Source: Hellea sp. (GTDB lineage: Bacteria > Pseudomonadota > Alphaproteobacteria > Caulobacterales > Maricaulaceae). Taken from it: a DNA stretch of 39,840 nt. The position numbers were made by a program, and so were the translations under genes. This document shows, piece by piece, positions 8,065 to 16,480 of this stretch. The stretch spans positions 1-39,840 of the forward strand of contig JAHDGM010000023.1 in NCBI GenBank assembly GCA_020627655.1, read 5' to 3'. The notes under the pieces were generated by a model. That model worked only from the letters and a program-made list of their open reading frames with translations, was not told the DNA's origin and did not search any database. How positions within the stretch are numbered: the first letter of the stretch is position 1; each line of letters starts with the position of its first letter.

Positions 8065-8397
8065 ATGGAATTGGATGAAAATACTGTCCGGACAACATTA
8101 AATAAGTTGAAAGCCGATCTTGAGAACTTAAGTTCCTCAGCGTCTGAGAACCGCAAGCCTGTAAAACTTGATCAACAAAGCGTCGGAAGACTATCTCGAA
8201 TGGATAGTCTCCAAGTTCAAGCCATGCATATGGCCCAAGAACAAAACAGACGTAATCAGATTGTTCGCATCGACGCGGCATTGGAGCGTCTCAAGAATGA
8301 TGATTATGGATTTTGCGTGAAATGTGACGAGGCCATTGGCACAAAGCGGATCAAACTGGATCCAGCTGTACCGCTTTGTGTGAAATGTGCAAAATAG
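8065..8397 (+). CDS. TraR/DksA-family C4 zinc-finger protein
   Basis: A 110-residue DksA/TraR-like protein. Residues 1-80 are mostly helical and residues 84-108 form a four-cysteine zinc finger (Cys84, Cys87, Cys105, Cys108, each pair C-V-K-C). DksA proteins enter the RNA polymerase secondary channel and modify initiation with ppGpp. This one is shorter than true DksA (about 150 residues) and has no D-x-x-D-A coiled-coil tip that I can see, so it is a DksA-like paralogue rather than the housekeeping DksA. No ribosome site precedes the ATG; a possible TACAAA box (8053-8058) 6 nt upstream would make it leaderless. Confidence 0.85.
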   Translation: MELDENTVRTTLNKLKADLENLSSSASENRKPVKLDQQSVGRLSRMDSLQVQAMHMAQEQNRRNQIVRIDAALERLKNDDYGFCVKCDEAIGTKRIKLDPAVPLCVKCAK

Positions 8398-8449
8398 AGA
8401 TCATGACAAAACTAGTTTGATTTGTTAGCCTATGACAAAAGAGACGCGC

Positions 8450-9706
8450 ATGAAAAACACATTTTTACTTACCCTTTCCCTTTGTTTATCTGGCTTAATA
8501 GTCACCGCCTGCGGCGGTAGCGGTTCATCCACCACGTCGACAGTACAGCCAACTCCTGCCCCGCCCACTACCCCGCCAACCTCAAGCTCGAGTGTTGGAC
8601 CCGCAACCTGCACTAATGGTAAGGCAGATGGTTTTGACTGCAATGGCTTCAACTTAGCCAAGCGCGTCCCTAATGAAGATATGGGCGGAACGACAGGAAA
8701 TGACATTTGGGGATGGACTGACCCGGCAAACGGTGACGAATATGCCCTGATGGGACAAACTGACGGAACAGCTTTCGTCCGTATTACAGACCCTCAAAAT
8801 CCGGTTTTTGTCGGCCGTCTGCCTACCGCAACCATCGCCTCCCCATGGCGAGATATTAAAACCTACAATAATTATGCCTTTATTGTTGCCGATCGATCTA
8901 ATGATCACGGCATGCAGATATTTGATCTCACGAAATTGCGCGGCGTCACTGACGGCCGGAATTTTACAGCCGATGCCCGTTATACAGAGGTCACTAGCTC
9001 ACACAATGTAGCCATCAATGAAAATAACGGACATGCTTATATAGTAGGGTCGAATACGTGTGACGAAGGCTTGCATATTGTCGATATAACTACGCCAACT
9101 ACTCCGGTGTTCAAAGCCTGCCATAATGACCAACCTGAAACGCATGACGCCCAATGCCTTTCTTATTCAGGTCCGGATCCTGATTATGTCGGTAAAGATA
9201 TTTGTATTGGTTCAAATGCATCAAGCATTGGCGTGACTGATGTAACGGATAGCTCCAATCCGATAACAGTTTCAAACATCTCCTACCCTAACCTTGGATA
9301 CACACATCAGGCCTGGCTTGATGACACACAGCGCTACCTTATCGTCAATGACGAAACGGACGAAACCAGTCAAAACGTGAATACGGGTACGATTGTGATC
9401 GATATGCTGGATTTGGATAATCCCGTCTATCTCTATACCCACCGGGGCACGAAAGCTTCAATTGATCACAATCTCTACATTATTGATACCAAAGTTTATG
9501 AGGCCAATTATACAGCAGGATTACAACTTTTAGAGTTCACCGGACTAGCATCGGATACATTCACGGAAACAGCATTTTTTGACACACATCCTGAAAGTGA
9601 TGCAGCAACCTATGACGGAGCCTGGAGTGTTTACCCCTATTTTGCCAGCGGGAACATCATCGTTAGCGACATTCAAAGAGGCCTGTTTATCCTGACCCCG
9701 CAATAG
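8450..9706 (+). CDS. Choice-of-anchor B family lipoprotein
   Basis: A 418-residue secreted lipoprotein from the ATG at 8450. The signal peptide ends in a lipobox (VTAC, Cys21), followed by a low-complexity Ser/Thr/Pro linker (about residues 22-52). The body has repeated strands of the type DGTAFVRITDPQNPVFVGRL, GMQIFDLTKL and GLHIVDITTPTTPVF, as in LVIVD-repeat beta-propeller proteins. It resembles the family named choice-of-anchor B, in which the same body carries different anchors. The function is unknown; surface display is inferred from the lipobox. The upstream in-frame ATG at 8432 lacks a ribosome site and would place extra residues before the signal peptide. Confidence 0.82.
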   Translation: MKNTFLLTLSLCLSGLIVTACGGSGSSTTSTVQPTPAPPTTPPTSSSSVGPATCTNGKADGFDCNGFNLAKRVPNEDMGGTTGNDIWGWTDPANGDEYALMGQTDGTAFVRITDPQNPVFVGRLPTATIASPWRDIKTYNNYAFIVADRSNDHGMQIFDLTKLRGVTDGRNFTADARYTEVTSSHNVAINENNGHAYIVGSNTCDEGLHIVDITTPTTPVFKACHNDQPETHDAQCLSYSGPDPDYVGKDICIGSNASSIGVTDVTDSSNPITVSNISYPNLGYTHQAWLDDTQRYLIVNDETDETSQNVNTGTIVIDMLDLDNPVYLYTHRGTKASIDHNLYIIDTKVYEANYTAGLQLLEFTGLASDTFTETAFFDTHPESDAATYDGAWSVYPYFASGNIIVSDIQRGLFILTPQ

Positions 9707-9733
9707 ATCTTAGCTTTCGAATAACCTATCAGA

Positions 9734-10171
9734 TCAACGCCTTGCAATTCCGGCTTCGGCAATTTCTGCCAACGCTTTCGCAAACCCTGAAACATAAGAA
9801 ACAACTTCATATTCAATACCATCATGATCATGGAAGTAGAATCGGTGCCCGGGCTCATAATCTCCGTGATTATGCGGCTTGAATCCGAGTGACTTCACAC
9901 GATCTTCCGTTTTTTGAATATTATCGACCGTAATCGCGATATGGTTGAGCCCATTGATAAGCTGTGTACTGCCGATTATCTCACGTTTTGAACTCTCATG
10001 CGTATAAAAAGCAATGTAACAATCGTCATTGCCAACATGGTAAGTCGTTCCACCATTCTTACTGGGACCGCTCCAACGAAATTTCCAGTCAAAGATATGA
10101 CATAATAAATTAGCCGTCTTCTCAGGATTGGAAACGGTTACGTTCACATGCTCTAGGCGTGCAATAGTCAT
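9734..10171 (-). CDS. VOC-family protein (glyoxalase/dioxygenase fold), likely SoxR target
   Basis: A 145-residue vicinal-oxygen-chelate protein with two beta-alpha-beta-beta-beta repeats: ARLEHVNVTVSN opens the first and INGLNHIAITVDN the second. Candidate metal ligands are the His in each opening strand and the Glu in IEYEVVSY. Members include glyoxalases, extradiol dioxygenases and resistance proteins; the substrate is not predictable. I chose the ATG at 10171 because GGAG lies 6 nt upstream; the frame could reach 10204, but the extra residues do not belong to the fold. The gene is divergent from soxR. The SoxR box lies in a 19-bp promoter spacer pointing toward it, so a redox or quinone stress role is inferred. 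Confidence 0.85.
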   Translation of the reverse strand: MTIARLEHVNVTVSNPEKTANLLCHIFDWKFRWSGPSKNGGTTYHVGNDDCYIAFYTHESSKREIIGSTQLINGLNHIAITVDNIQKTEDRVKSLGFKPHNHGDYEPGHRFYFHDHDGIEYEVVSYVSGFAKALAEIAEAGIARR

Positions 10172-10202
10172 TTCATGCTCCATTTGCTTTTGACATAAAA
10201 AC

Positions 10203-10233
10203 ACGCTACGACCTCAAGTTAACTTGAGGTCAA
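10203..10233 (-). promoter_or_regulatory. SoxR-type promoter of the VOC gene
   Basis: On the minus strand TTGACC (10228-10233) and TAGCGT (10203-10208) are separated by 19 bp. This overlong spacer is the hallmark of MerR-family promoters, where the activator twists the DNA to align the boxes. The predicted start near 10197 gives a short leader to the ATG at 10171. The -10 box is a poor consensus match. Confidence 0.6.
10210..10231. promoter_or_regulatory. SoxR operator, perfect 22-bp palindrome
   Basis: The sequence reads GACCTCAAGTT followed by its exact reverse complement. Its central 18 bp, CCTCAAGTTAACTTGAGG, matches the well-known SoxR box of enterobacterial soxS. It lies between soxR (+) and the VOC gene (-), within the spacer of the VOC promoter. 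Confidence 0.92.
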
Positions 10234-10252
10234 GCACTTTTTTGGAGAAATT

Positions 10253-10711
10253 ATGAAAGGCTATCTCATTGGAAAAGTCGCCGAGAGAACGGGCGTCGCC
10301 GTATCCGCTCTGCGGTTTTACGAGGAAAAGGGCTTGATCACGTCCCAGCGAAACTCAGGTGGCCAGCGCGTGTTCCTTGCATCAGATATCAGGCGTGTTT
10401 CGTTTATAATTATCGCTCAAAAATTAGGTTTTTCCCTGACCGAAATCGCCGCTCAATTAAACAACCTGCCCCAAGGACGGACACCAACGAAACAAGATTG
10501 GGAGCGCATAAGCCTAAGTTTTCAAAAAGATATTGAAGCCCGCATCCTTGGCCTCACCCAATTACGGGATAAATTAACAGGATGCATTGGGTGTGGATGC
10601 CTATCCTTAGAAGTATGCCAGATATACAATTCACAAGATCAGGCTGGGAGAAACGGGGCGGGTCCCCGTTACCTTTTAGGCGATAAGGTTACCTCTTTAA
10701 AAACCCAATAA
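10253..10711 (+). CDS. soxR: Redox-sensitive transcriptional activator SoxR
   Basis: A MerR-family regulator of 152 residues that senses superoxide or redox-cycling compounds through a [2Fe-2S] cluster. The winged-helix region spans residues 5-70 (IGKVAERTGVAVSALRFYEEKGLI), a dimerisation helix follows, and the cluster ligands form C-x2-C-x-C-x5-C at Cys111, 114, 116 and 122. The ribosome site TTGGAGA precedes the ATG. Enteric soxS is not evident nearby; the operator lies instead at a VOC gene, as in non-enteric SoxR systems that directly control small target sets. The 3' end overlaps the convergent hydrolase gene by 23 bp. Confidence 0.95.
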   Translation: MKGYLIGKVAERTGVAVSALRFYEEKGLITSQRNSGGQRVFLASDIRRVSFIIIAQKLGFSLTEIAAQLNNLPQGRTPTKQDWERISLSFQKDIEARILGLTQLRDKLTGCIGCGCLSLEVCQIYNSQDQAGRNGAGPRYLLGDKVTSLKTQ

Positions 10712-11483
10712 TACGCTTACGCCCACCCTTACCCCAAACATCAACATGGCTGCCATTATTGACAATCAATTTGAATTTTGGGCCATCATAGCTGTCATAT
10801 AGTTTCTGGCCTTGCCGAATGGGGACCACTCTATCCTTAGTCCCGTGAAGCCAGAGAACTGGAATATCTAAACCTTCAAGCGCCTCATGGCTTCGGTATT
10901 TGTCACGCACCAGAGACGAGAAGGCAAAAATGGGCATACGCCGCGCGGCCATGTCTTCCATAGAATAAAACGGCGCTTCAAGCACAAGCCTAGAAACATC
11001 ACGACTTGATGCCAATTGACTACTCACACCTGCGCCAAGCGATGTCCCGTAGACATAAATTTCGGATGTCCCATTCTGCTCACGAACAAAATCGAACTGA
11101 GCTTCAGCGGCCGAAACTATTGCTTCTTGCGTAGGCTTGCCGCTAGCCCCCGGATAGCCCGGATAACTTGCTCCTAAGACACCAAATCCCGCACCAATCA
11201 GGTCATTATAGATTTCATGGCCATAATATACGCCCGAACCATTACCGTGAAAGAACATAACAATCGGCGCATCATTATCCGGCGCATGCCACCACGCAGT
11301 GACCTTATCGCCTAGCGGCGTTGTAACGACAACCTCCTGCATTGCAGGTGATAGATCATCTGGTCCGACATAGTCGGATGGGGGGATATACATAAATTTA
11401 CGCTGAAGCAGGAAAAGAGCCAGCAAGGCTATGCCGTATAGACAGAGCAGCATAATTCCGGACTTTAAAATCAAGCGCCACAT
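10689..11483 (-). CDS. Membrane-anchored alpha/beta hydrolase
   Basis: A 264-residue alpha/beta hydrolase of the ABHD12/13-Bem46 type. An N-terminal transmembrane helix (about residues 8-26) probably anchors it with the catalytic domain outside the cytoplasm. Motifs: oxyanion HGNG (79-82), nucleophile elbow GTSLG (Ser148), Asp217 in HGTKDRVVP and His247 in GSHVDVW. SYPGYPGASGKPT is typical of this subgroup. The substrate is unknown; lipid or peptide esterase activity is known in relatives. Its 3' end overlaps soxR by 23 bp on the opposite strand. Confidence 0.85.
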   Translation of the reverse strand: MWRLILKSGIMLLCLYGIALLALFLLQRKFMYIPPSDYVGPDDLSPAMQEVVVTTPLGDKVTAWWHAPDNDAPIVMFFHGNGSGVYYGHEIYNDLIGAGFGVLGASYPGYPGASGKPTQEAIVSAAEAQFDFVREQNGTSEIYVYGTSLGAGVSSQLASSRDVSRLVLEAPFYSMEDMAARRMPIFAFSSLVRDKYRSHEALEGLDIPVLWLHGTKDRVVPIRQGQKLYDSYDGPKFKLIVNNGSHVDVWGKGGRKRIIGFLKR

Positions 11484-11519
11484 ACCCCAAATCTATCGGG
11501 TAAATAGATTAAAAATACC

Positions 11520-12926
11520 CTACAAAGATTTGATAATTTCTTCGACCATTTTCTTAGCATCAGACAACAGCATCATTGTATTATCTGCGTAGAAGAGGTC
11601 ATTATCTATACCCGCATAACCTGGCGACAATGACCGCTTCACAAACAGAACTGTACTTGCCTTATCGACATCCAGAATGGGCATGCCGGCAATGGGAGAC
11701 GATGGATCTGTTTTAGCCGCAGGATTGGTCACGTCATTCGCCCCAATTACAAATGCCACATCTGCATTTGCGAATTCGGAATTTATATCCTCTAGCTCAA
11801 ACACTTCGTCGTAAGGAACATTAGCCTCAGCCAGCAAAACATTCATATGCCCTGGCATACGGCCGGCCACAGGATGGATCGCATAGGCTACGTCAACACC
11901 TTCTTCCTTTAGAGCATCTGCCATTTCGCGAGTCGCGTGCTGGGCCTGTGCCACTGCAAGACCATATCCAGGAACAATAATGACTTTTGAGGCATTTTTC
12001 ATAATAAAAGCCGCATCTTCCGCGCTGCCTCGCTTGACAGGTCGTTCTTCACGATCCCCAGATGCAGCCGCAGCCGCATCGGCCCCAAAGCCACCCAATA
12101 TGACCGAGAGAAACCCTCGGTTCATGCCCTTACACATTATGTAAGACAAAATGGCACCGGATGAGCCTACAAGAGCCCCTGTAATAATTAGGGCTAGATT
12201 TCCCAGTGTAAATCCAAGCGCTGCCGCAGCCCAGCCTGAATATGAGTTCAACATGGAAACGACGACGGGCATATCCGCGCCGCCAATCGGGATGATAAGC
12301 GTGACACCTAAAATCAGTGTAAGGATGATGATTCCCCACATTAAGCGGGGATCAGTTCCGCCGGATTTCATAAGCATGCCGATAAGCACCGCTACCCCGA
12401 GGGCCAATGCCAGATTGAGAATATGCCTCCCCGGCAATAAGATAGGCGAACCGGACATGTTGCCATTGAGTTTTGCAAACGCAATTACAGAGCCTGTAAA
12501 GGTTATAGCGCCGATAGCGGCCCCCAATGAGAGTTCTAATAGGCTATACCCTTTAATGATGCCGTCCTGCATGATCCCAAACGCATCCGGGCTGTAAAAT
12601 GCCGCCACAGCAACAAGTACAGCCGCCAATCCAACCAAGGAGTGGAAAGCGGCCACTAATTGGGGCATGTCTGTCATAGGAATTTTACGGGCTATAATCG
12701 CGCCGGCAATCCCGCCAAGAGCTAACCCGCCGCCAATCAGCGCCGCTGATTTACCGCCAACGCCGATAACCAATAGCGTTGTCACAATGGCAATCGCCAT
12801 GCCGATCATACCGAACAGGTTCCCTCGCCTGGATGTCTCTGGTGATGAAAGTCCGCGAAGCGCTAGAATAAACAGGACTGCAGAAACAATATAAAGGCCA
12901 GCGGCCAGATTTGCTGATAAAGTCAT
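11520..12926 (-). CDS. pntB: NAD(P) transhydrogenase subunit beta
   Basis: PntB forms most of the membrane channel and the NADP(H)-binding domain III of the proton-translocating transhydrogenase, which reduces NADP+ with NADH using the proton gradient. The 468 residues contain about eight or nine transmembrane helices (residues 5-265). A soluble domain III follows (about 290-468), with VIIVPGYGLAVAQAQHA and the NADP-binding stretch IGANDVTNPAAKTDPSSPI. The ribosome site GGGGGCGG precedes the ATG. Last gene of the pnt operon, 9 bp after pntAb. Confidence 0.96.
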   Translation of the reverse strand: MTLSANLAAGLYIVSAVLFILALRGLSSPETSRRGNLFGMIGMAIAIVTTLLVIGVGGKSAALIGGGLALGGIAGAIIARKIPMTDMPQLVAAFHSLVGLAAVLVAVAAFYSPDAFGIMQDGIIKGYSLLELSLGAAIGAITFTGSVIAFAKLNGNMSGSPILLPGRHILNLALALGVAVLIGMLMKSGGTDPRLMWGIIILTLILGVTLIIPIGGADMPVVVSMLNSYSGWAAAALGFTLGNLALIITGALVGSSGAILSYIMCKGMNRGFLSVILGGFGADAAAAASGDREERPVKRGSAEDAAFIMKNASKVIIVPGYGLAVAQAQHATREMADALKEEGVDVAYAIHPVAGRMPGHMNVLLAEANVPYDEVFELEDINSEFANADVAFVIGANDVTNPAAKTDPSSPIAGMPILDVDKASTVLFVKRSLSPGYAGIDNDLFYADNTMMLLSDAKKMVEEIIKSL

Positions 12927-12935
12927 AGCCGCCCC

Positions 12936-13265
12936 CTATTTCTGTTTCTTTTTATACATGGCGAGCATGCGCTGCGTAACCAAAAAGCCGCCAAAAATAT
13001 TGACAGCACAGAGCGCCGCAGCAACTGCGCCGGCCCAAGTGGATATGCCTGATCCACTACCTACCCCAGCAGCGACCGCAATTAATGCGCCCACAACAAT
13101 AACTGAGGAGATCGCATTTGTGACAGCCATGAGCGGAGTATGCAAAGCTGGTGTTACAGACCACACAACATAATAGCCGACAAAAATAGCCAGTATGAAA
13201 ATCGCGAATTGAAACACAACGGGACTAACGGCCCCGCCTCCGGCCAATATAAGCATAGATAGCAT
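12936..13265 (-). CDS. pntAb: NAD(P) transhydrogenase subunit alpha part 2
   Basis: A 109-residue protein with three or four transmembrane helices, corresponding to the membrane tail of the single-chain PntA of E. coli. The conserved VVWSVTPALHTPLMAVTNAIS segment is at about residues 34-54. The split into separate alpha parts is usual in alphaproteobacteria such as Rhodospirillum. A strong AGGAGAGAGA site precedes the ATG. It is the middle gene of the operon. Confidence 0.95.
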   Translation of the reverse strand: MLSMLILAGGGAVSPVVFQFAIFILAIFVGYYVVWSVTPALHTPLMAVTNAISSVIVVGALIAVAAGVGSGSGISTWAGAVAAALCAVNIFGGFLVTQRMLAMYKKKQK

Positions 13266-13290
13266 ATCTCTCTCCTATATGTCTTTGGGC

Positions 13291-14421
13291 CTAAGCCTTC
13301 AGGCGTTCGTGAATGATTTCGCCGTCTTTGGTTAAAGCACAGCCTTTGACGATTTCATCGTCCCAATCAGGCGCATAAGCCCCGTCTTCGCCGGTCAGTA
13401 GTGGCAATAAATTTTTCAAATTGCGCGCATACATATTAGAAGCATCAGATGCCATGCGGCTTGGCCAGTTCAGCAAGCCGACAATTTTGACACCGTTTTT
13501 TGTTTCAACAATTTCGCCCGGTTTAGCACCTTCAACATTCCCGCCACGCTCGACCGCCATATCAACAATCACAGAACCCGCGCGCATGCTTGCGACCATG
13601 GCCTTATCAATCAAACGCGGCGCGGGGCGGCCCGGAATAAGAGCTGTGGTAATGACAATATCTTGTTTCGCTATATGAGACGCCGTGAGTTCGGCCTGCA
13701 GCTTTTGATATTCTGCGGACATTTGTTTGGCATATCCGCCGGCTGTTTCAGCCTCTTTAAATTCTTCATTTTCAACGGCGATAAACTTAGCGCCTAAAGA
13801 AGCCACCTGTTCCTTAGCTGCTGGACGAACGTCTGTTGCTGTCGTGACAGCGCCCAGGCGCCGTGCCGTCGCTACGGCTTGCAGGCCTGCAACGCCTGCG
13901 CCCATTATAAAGACTTTCGCGGGTGCCACCGTACCAGCTGCCGTCATCATCATGGGAAACGCGCGGCCATAAATTGTTCCTGCTTCAACGACTGCCCTAT
14001 AACCTGACAGATTAGATTGAGACGAGAGCACATCCATACTCTGCGCCCGTGAAATTCGAGGAATATACTCCATCGCATATGCCGTAACGCCAGCTTTGGC
14101 AGCTGCGGCAGCATAATCAGGATTATCGGTCGGGTTTAGAACCCCGGTGATCCCGGCCCCTTTTTTGAGGCTGGTTAGAAGCTTTTTATCTCCACCGGTT
14201 ATCGAAAGAACAAGATCAGCACCTTTGACACAAGCCGCATTAGTTGCTGCTAGCGTTGCGCCAGCCTCTTTATAATCTTGATCTGAGAAATGCGCGGCTT
14301 TACCGGCACCTTTTGTTATGGTGACAGTATGACCAGTCTTTATATAGCCAGCTACCGTTTCCGGCGTGGCCGCCACGCGAGCTTCAACACCGCCCGCGTC
14401 CTTCAATACAGCTAATTTCAC
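13291..14421 (-). CDS. pntAa: NAD(P) transhydrogenase subunit alpha part 1
   Basis: The soluble NAD(H)-binding domain I of transhydrogenase, 376 residues. It belongs to the alanine dehydrogenase/PNT family: the N-terminal AVLKDAGGVEARVAATPETV, then the Rossmann segment VFIMGAGVAGLQAVATARRLGA and the QDIVITTALIPGRPAPRLI mobile-loop region. Translation starts at GTG (14421) with AAGGA 8 nt upstream. It is followed by pntAb (25-bp gap) and pntB; all three assemble at the inner membrane. Confidence 0.96.
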   Translation of the reverse strand: MKLAVLKDAGGVEARVAATPETVAGYIKTGHTVTITKGAGKAAHFSDQDYKEAGATLAATNAACVKGADLVLSITGGDKKLLTSLKKGAGITGVLNPTDNPDYAAAAAKAGVTAYAMEYIPRISRAQSMDVLSSQSNLSGYRAVVEAGTIYGRAFPMMMTAAGTVAPAKVFIMGAGVAGLQAVATARRLGAVTTATDVRPAAKEQVASLGAKFIAVENEEFKEAETAGGYAKQMSAEYQKLQAELTASHIAKQDIVITTALIPGRPAPRLIDKAMVASMRAGSVIVDMAVERGGNVEGAKPGEIVETKNGVKIVGLLNWPSRMASDASNMYARNLKNLLPLLTGEDGAYAPDWDDEIVKGCALTKDGEIIHERLKA

Positions 14422-14490
14422 CCTTATTTCCTTTTTGTGTGGGTTGAGACGTCATGCGCTGTATTTGATATGTGTTTCGTTAGCGGGTGT

Positions 14491-14796
14491 CTACTTCATA
14501 AAAAGAGAGAATATCGCGCAGATAACGCCTGTAACGCCGCCAAGCAAAATAACGGTCGCATACCAGGTTCCCTTTAATTTAAGGAAAAGTCCCATTAAAA
14601 TACCGACTACGACTGTAATGATTAAAGCTGGCAACCAATGCAGATTAACACCGCCAACCGTTAAAATCGGAAACAACAACATAAGGGCAAGCAATCCACC
14701 GCCATATATTGTGAGATTCATAAACCCGTCGAAAGTACCGCGCTGCGCAGAAACCTCCATTTCGCCTTTATGATAATTACCGTGTGAACCAGCCAT
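14491..14796 (-). CDS. Membrane protein with aa3-type cytochrome oxidase subunit IV motif
   Basis: A 101-residue protein. Residues 1-25 (HGNYHKGEMEVSAQRGTFDGF) match the short alphaproteobacterial aa3-type cytochrome c oxidase subunit IV domain. Three transmembrane helices follow (about 26-46, 50-70 and 78-100), more than the single helix of the classical subunit. A gene of this type commonly precedes pntAa in this class, as here, with a 69-bp gap. I chose the ATG at 14796 because the longer frame upstream is Arg-rich and overlaps the promoter. Whether it belongs to the oxidase or serves the transhydrogenase is unknown. Confidence 0.72.
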   Translation of the reverse strand: MAGSHGNYHKGEMEVSAQRGTFDGFMNLTIYGGGLLALMLLFPILTVGGVNLHWLPALIITVVVGILMGLFLKLKGTWYATVILLGGVTGVICAIFSLFMK

Positions 14797-14827
14797 AAGT
14801 CTTAACCTGTTATTGTTACAGAATACG

Positions 14828-14856
14828 TCTCTATCACGACGTCTACAGGCTCTCAA
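14828..14856 (-). promoter_or_regulatory. Probable promoter of the pnt operon
   Basis: On the minus strand TTGAGA (14851-14856), 17 bp and TAGAGA (14828-14833) predict a start near 14821, 25 nt before the subunit IV-like gene. It probably serves this gene together with pntAa, pntAb and pntB. Confidence 0.45.
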
Positions 14857-14991
14857 GCGTCGAGCCGTCGCAGTTCCTAATTTTCTGAGCCGTCTTAAGA
14901 GCATTTTTACTCATTTGTCCCATATTGCGACGCTTAAATGACCGGAAAATCCGGCAATGGGCCACAAAAGCCCAGAATATGGTGAATGATT

Positions 14992-16443
14992 ATGGGAAAA
15001 ACGGTACTCATCGTTGATGATGATCCGACTCAACGCCGCCTTATACAGGCCGTTGTCGAAAAAAGCGGATTCTCGACACTCCAAGCCGATAGCGGTGATT
15101 CTGCCCTATCCATGATATTTGGTGCCGATGGCCATAATATTCATGTAGTTCTGCTCGACCTGATCATGCCGGGTCTGGACGGCATGGAAACACTAAGATC
15201 TATTTCAGAAAAGCGCTCGGAACTCCCGGTCATTGTCCTGACCGGCAAAGGCAGCATCGACACAGTGGTCAATGCAATGCAATTGGGCGCGCGTGATTTT
15301 ATTGTAAAACCAGCCAGCCCCGAGCGTATAGTCGTATCTATACGCAATGCTCTGGAACTTAACACGCTTGTCGGTGAAGTCACACGCCTGAAGAAAACCT
15401 CTCAAGGCAATTTGACTTTTAACGATCTTGTCGGAAGCGCGTCATCCATGCGCAGTGTGGTCGCTATGGGCGAACGCGGCGCAAAAGCCAATATCCCTAT
15501 TTTAATCACAGGCGAGTCCGGGGTTGGTAAAGAAGTCATCGCCCGCGCAATCCAGGGGGCATCTGAACGGTCTGACCGTGCATTTGTAACAGTGAACTGC
15601 GGCGCAATTCCTGAAAACCTTGTTGAAAGCATTCTATTTGGACATGAAAAAGGTTCATTTACCGGCGCAAATGCTAAACATTTAGGCAAATTCCAAGAAG
15701 CGAATACAGGCACATTATTTCTTGATGAAGTCGGTGAACTGCCGCTAGATATGCAAGTTAAGCTTTTACGGGTTTTACAAGAAGGCGAAGTTGACCCAAT
15801 CGGATCGAAACGCCCCGTAGCGGTTGATGTCAGAATCGTTTCTGCAACCAACCGTGATTTGGCCGAAGCCGTACGTCAAGGAACTTTCCGAGAAGACCTT
15901 TATTACCGTCTTAACGTCTTTCCAATTCAAGTACCGGCACTGCGTGAACGCCACGAAGATATTCCGGCACTGCTTGAGCATTTCATAAAGCGTTTCAATG
16001 CCCAAGAGCGCATGAGCATCAACGGGGCCAATCATGAAACTCTGGATATGCTCAAAGCTTATAATTGGCCCGGCAATGTTCGCCAGCTTGAGAATGCAAT
16101 TTTCAGAGCCATGATCTTGTCTGATGGACATATGCTTAAGCCTCAGGACTTTCCGCAGATCTCAGGAGAACTCCCTGAATTTACAACAAAGGCAGAAGGC
16201 GGTTTCTCGGCCTTGCTCACTAAACCTCAAGAAACTGAAGATGACGAAAAAGTTCGCTTTTTAGATCGCGATGGTCACTTACGAACACTCGAAGAAATCG
16301 AGCGCGATCTCATTGAATTCGCCATTGAGAATTACAGCGGACATATGTCTGAAATCGCGCGCCGATTGGGAATTGGCCGCTCAACACTTTACCGCAAGGT
16401 TAGAGAACACGGCGTGGATGTGGACGATGTCCGCAGTGCATAG
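14992..16443 (+). CDS. NtrC-type response regulator with GSFTGA motif
   Basis: A 483-residue three-domain regulator. The receiver (residues 4-120) has the acidic DDD triad, phospho-Asp56 and Lys106. The AAA+ domain (about 145-370) has Walker A GESGVGKE (174-181), Walker B LFLDE (242-246) and the sensor/arginine region FREDLYYRLNVF. The C-terminal Fis-type helix-turn-helix is EIARRLGIGRSTLYRKVREHG. The loop that contacts sigma-54 reads GSFTGA (221-226) rather than GAFTGA. The ATG at 14992 is preferred over 14986 because GGTG is 7 nt from it. No histidine kinase is adjacent, so it is an orphan here. Confidence 0.9.
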   Translation: MGKTVLIVDDDPTQRRLIQAVVEKSGFSTLQADSGDSALSMIFGADGHNIHVVLLDLIMPGLDGMETLRSISEKRSELPVIVLTGKGSIDTVVNAMQLGARDFIVKPASPERIVVSIRNALELNTLVGEVTRLKKTSQGNLTFNDLVGSASSMRSVVAMGERGAKANIPILITGESGVGKEVIARAIQGASERSDRAFVTVNCGAIPENLVESILFGHEKGSFTGANAKHLGKFQEANTGTLFLDEVGELPLDMQVKLLRVLQEGEVDPIGSKRPVAVDVRIVSATNRDLAEAVRQGTFREDLYYRLNVFPIQVPALRERHEDIPALLEHFIKRFNAQERMSINGANHETLDMLKAYNWPGNVRQLENAIFRAMILSDGHMLKPQDFPQISGELPEFTTKAEGGFSALLTKPQETEDDEKVRFLDRDGHLRTLEEIERDLIEFAIENYSGHMSEIARRLGIGRSTLYRKVREHGVDVDDVRSA

Positions 16444-16480
16444 CCGCTTAAGAATAAAGGGATAGAAACAGGGATAAACC

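Noticed and set aside
14797-14904. Longer N-terminus for the oxidase subunit IV-like protein
   Set aside because: The added residues are Arg-rich, unlike the family, and the segment contains the probable promoter.
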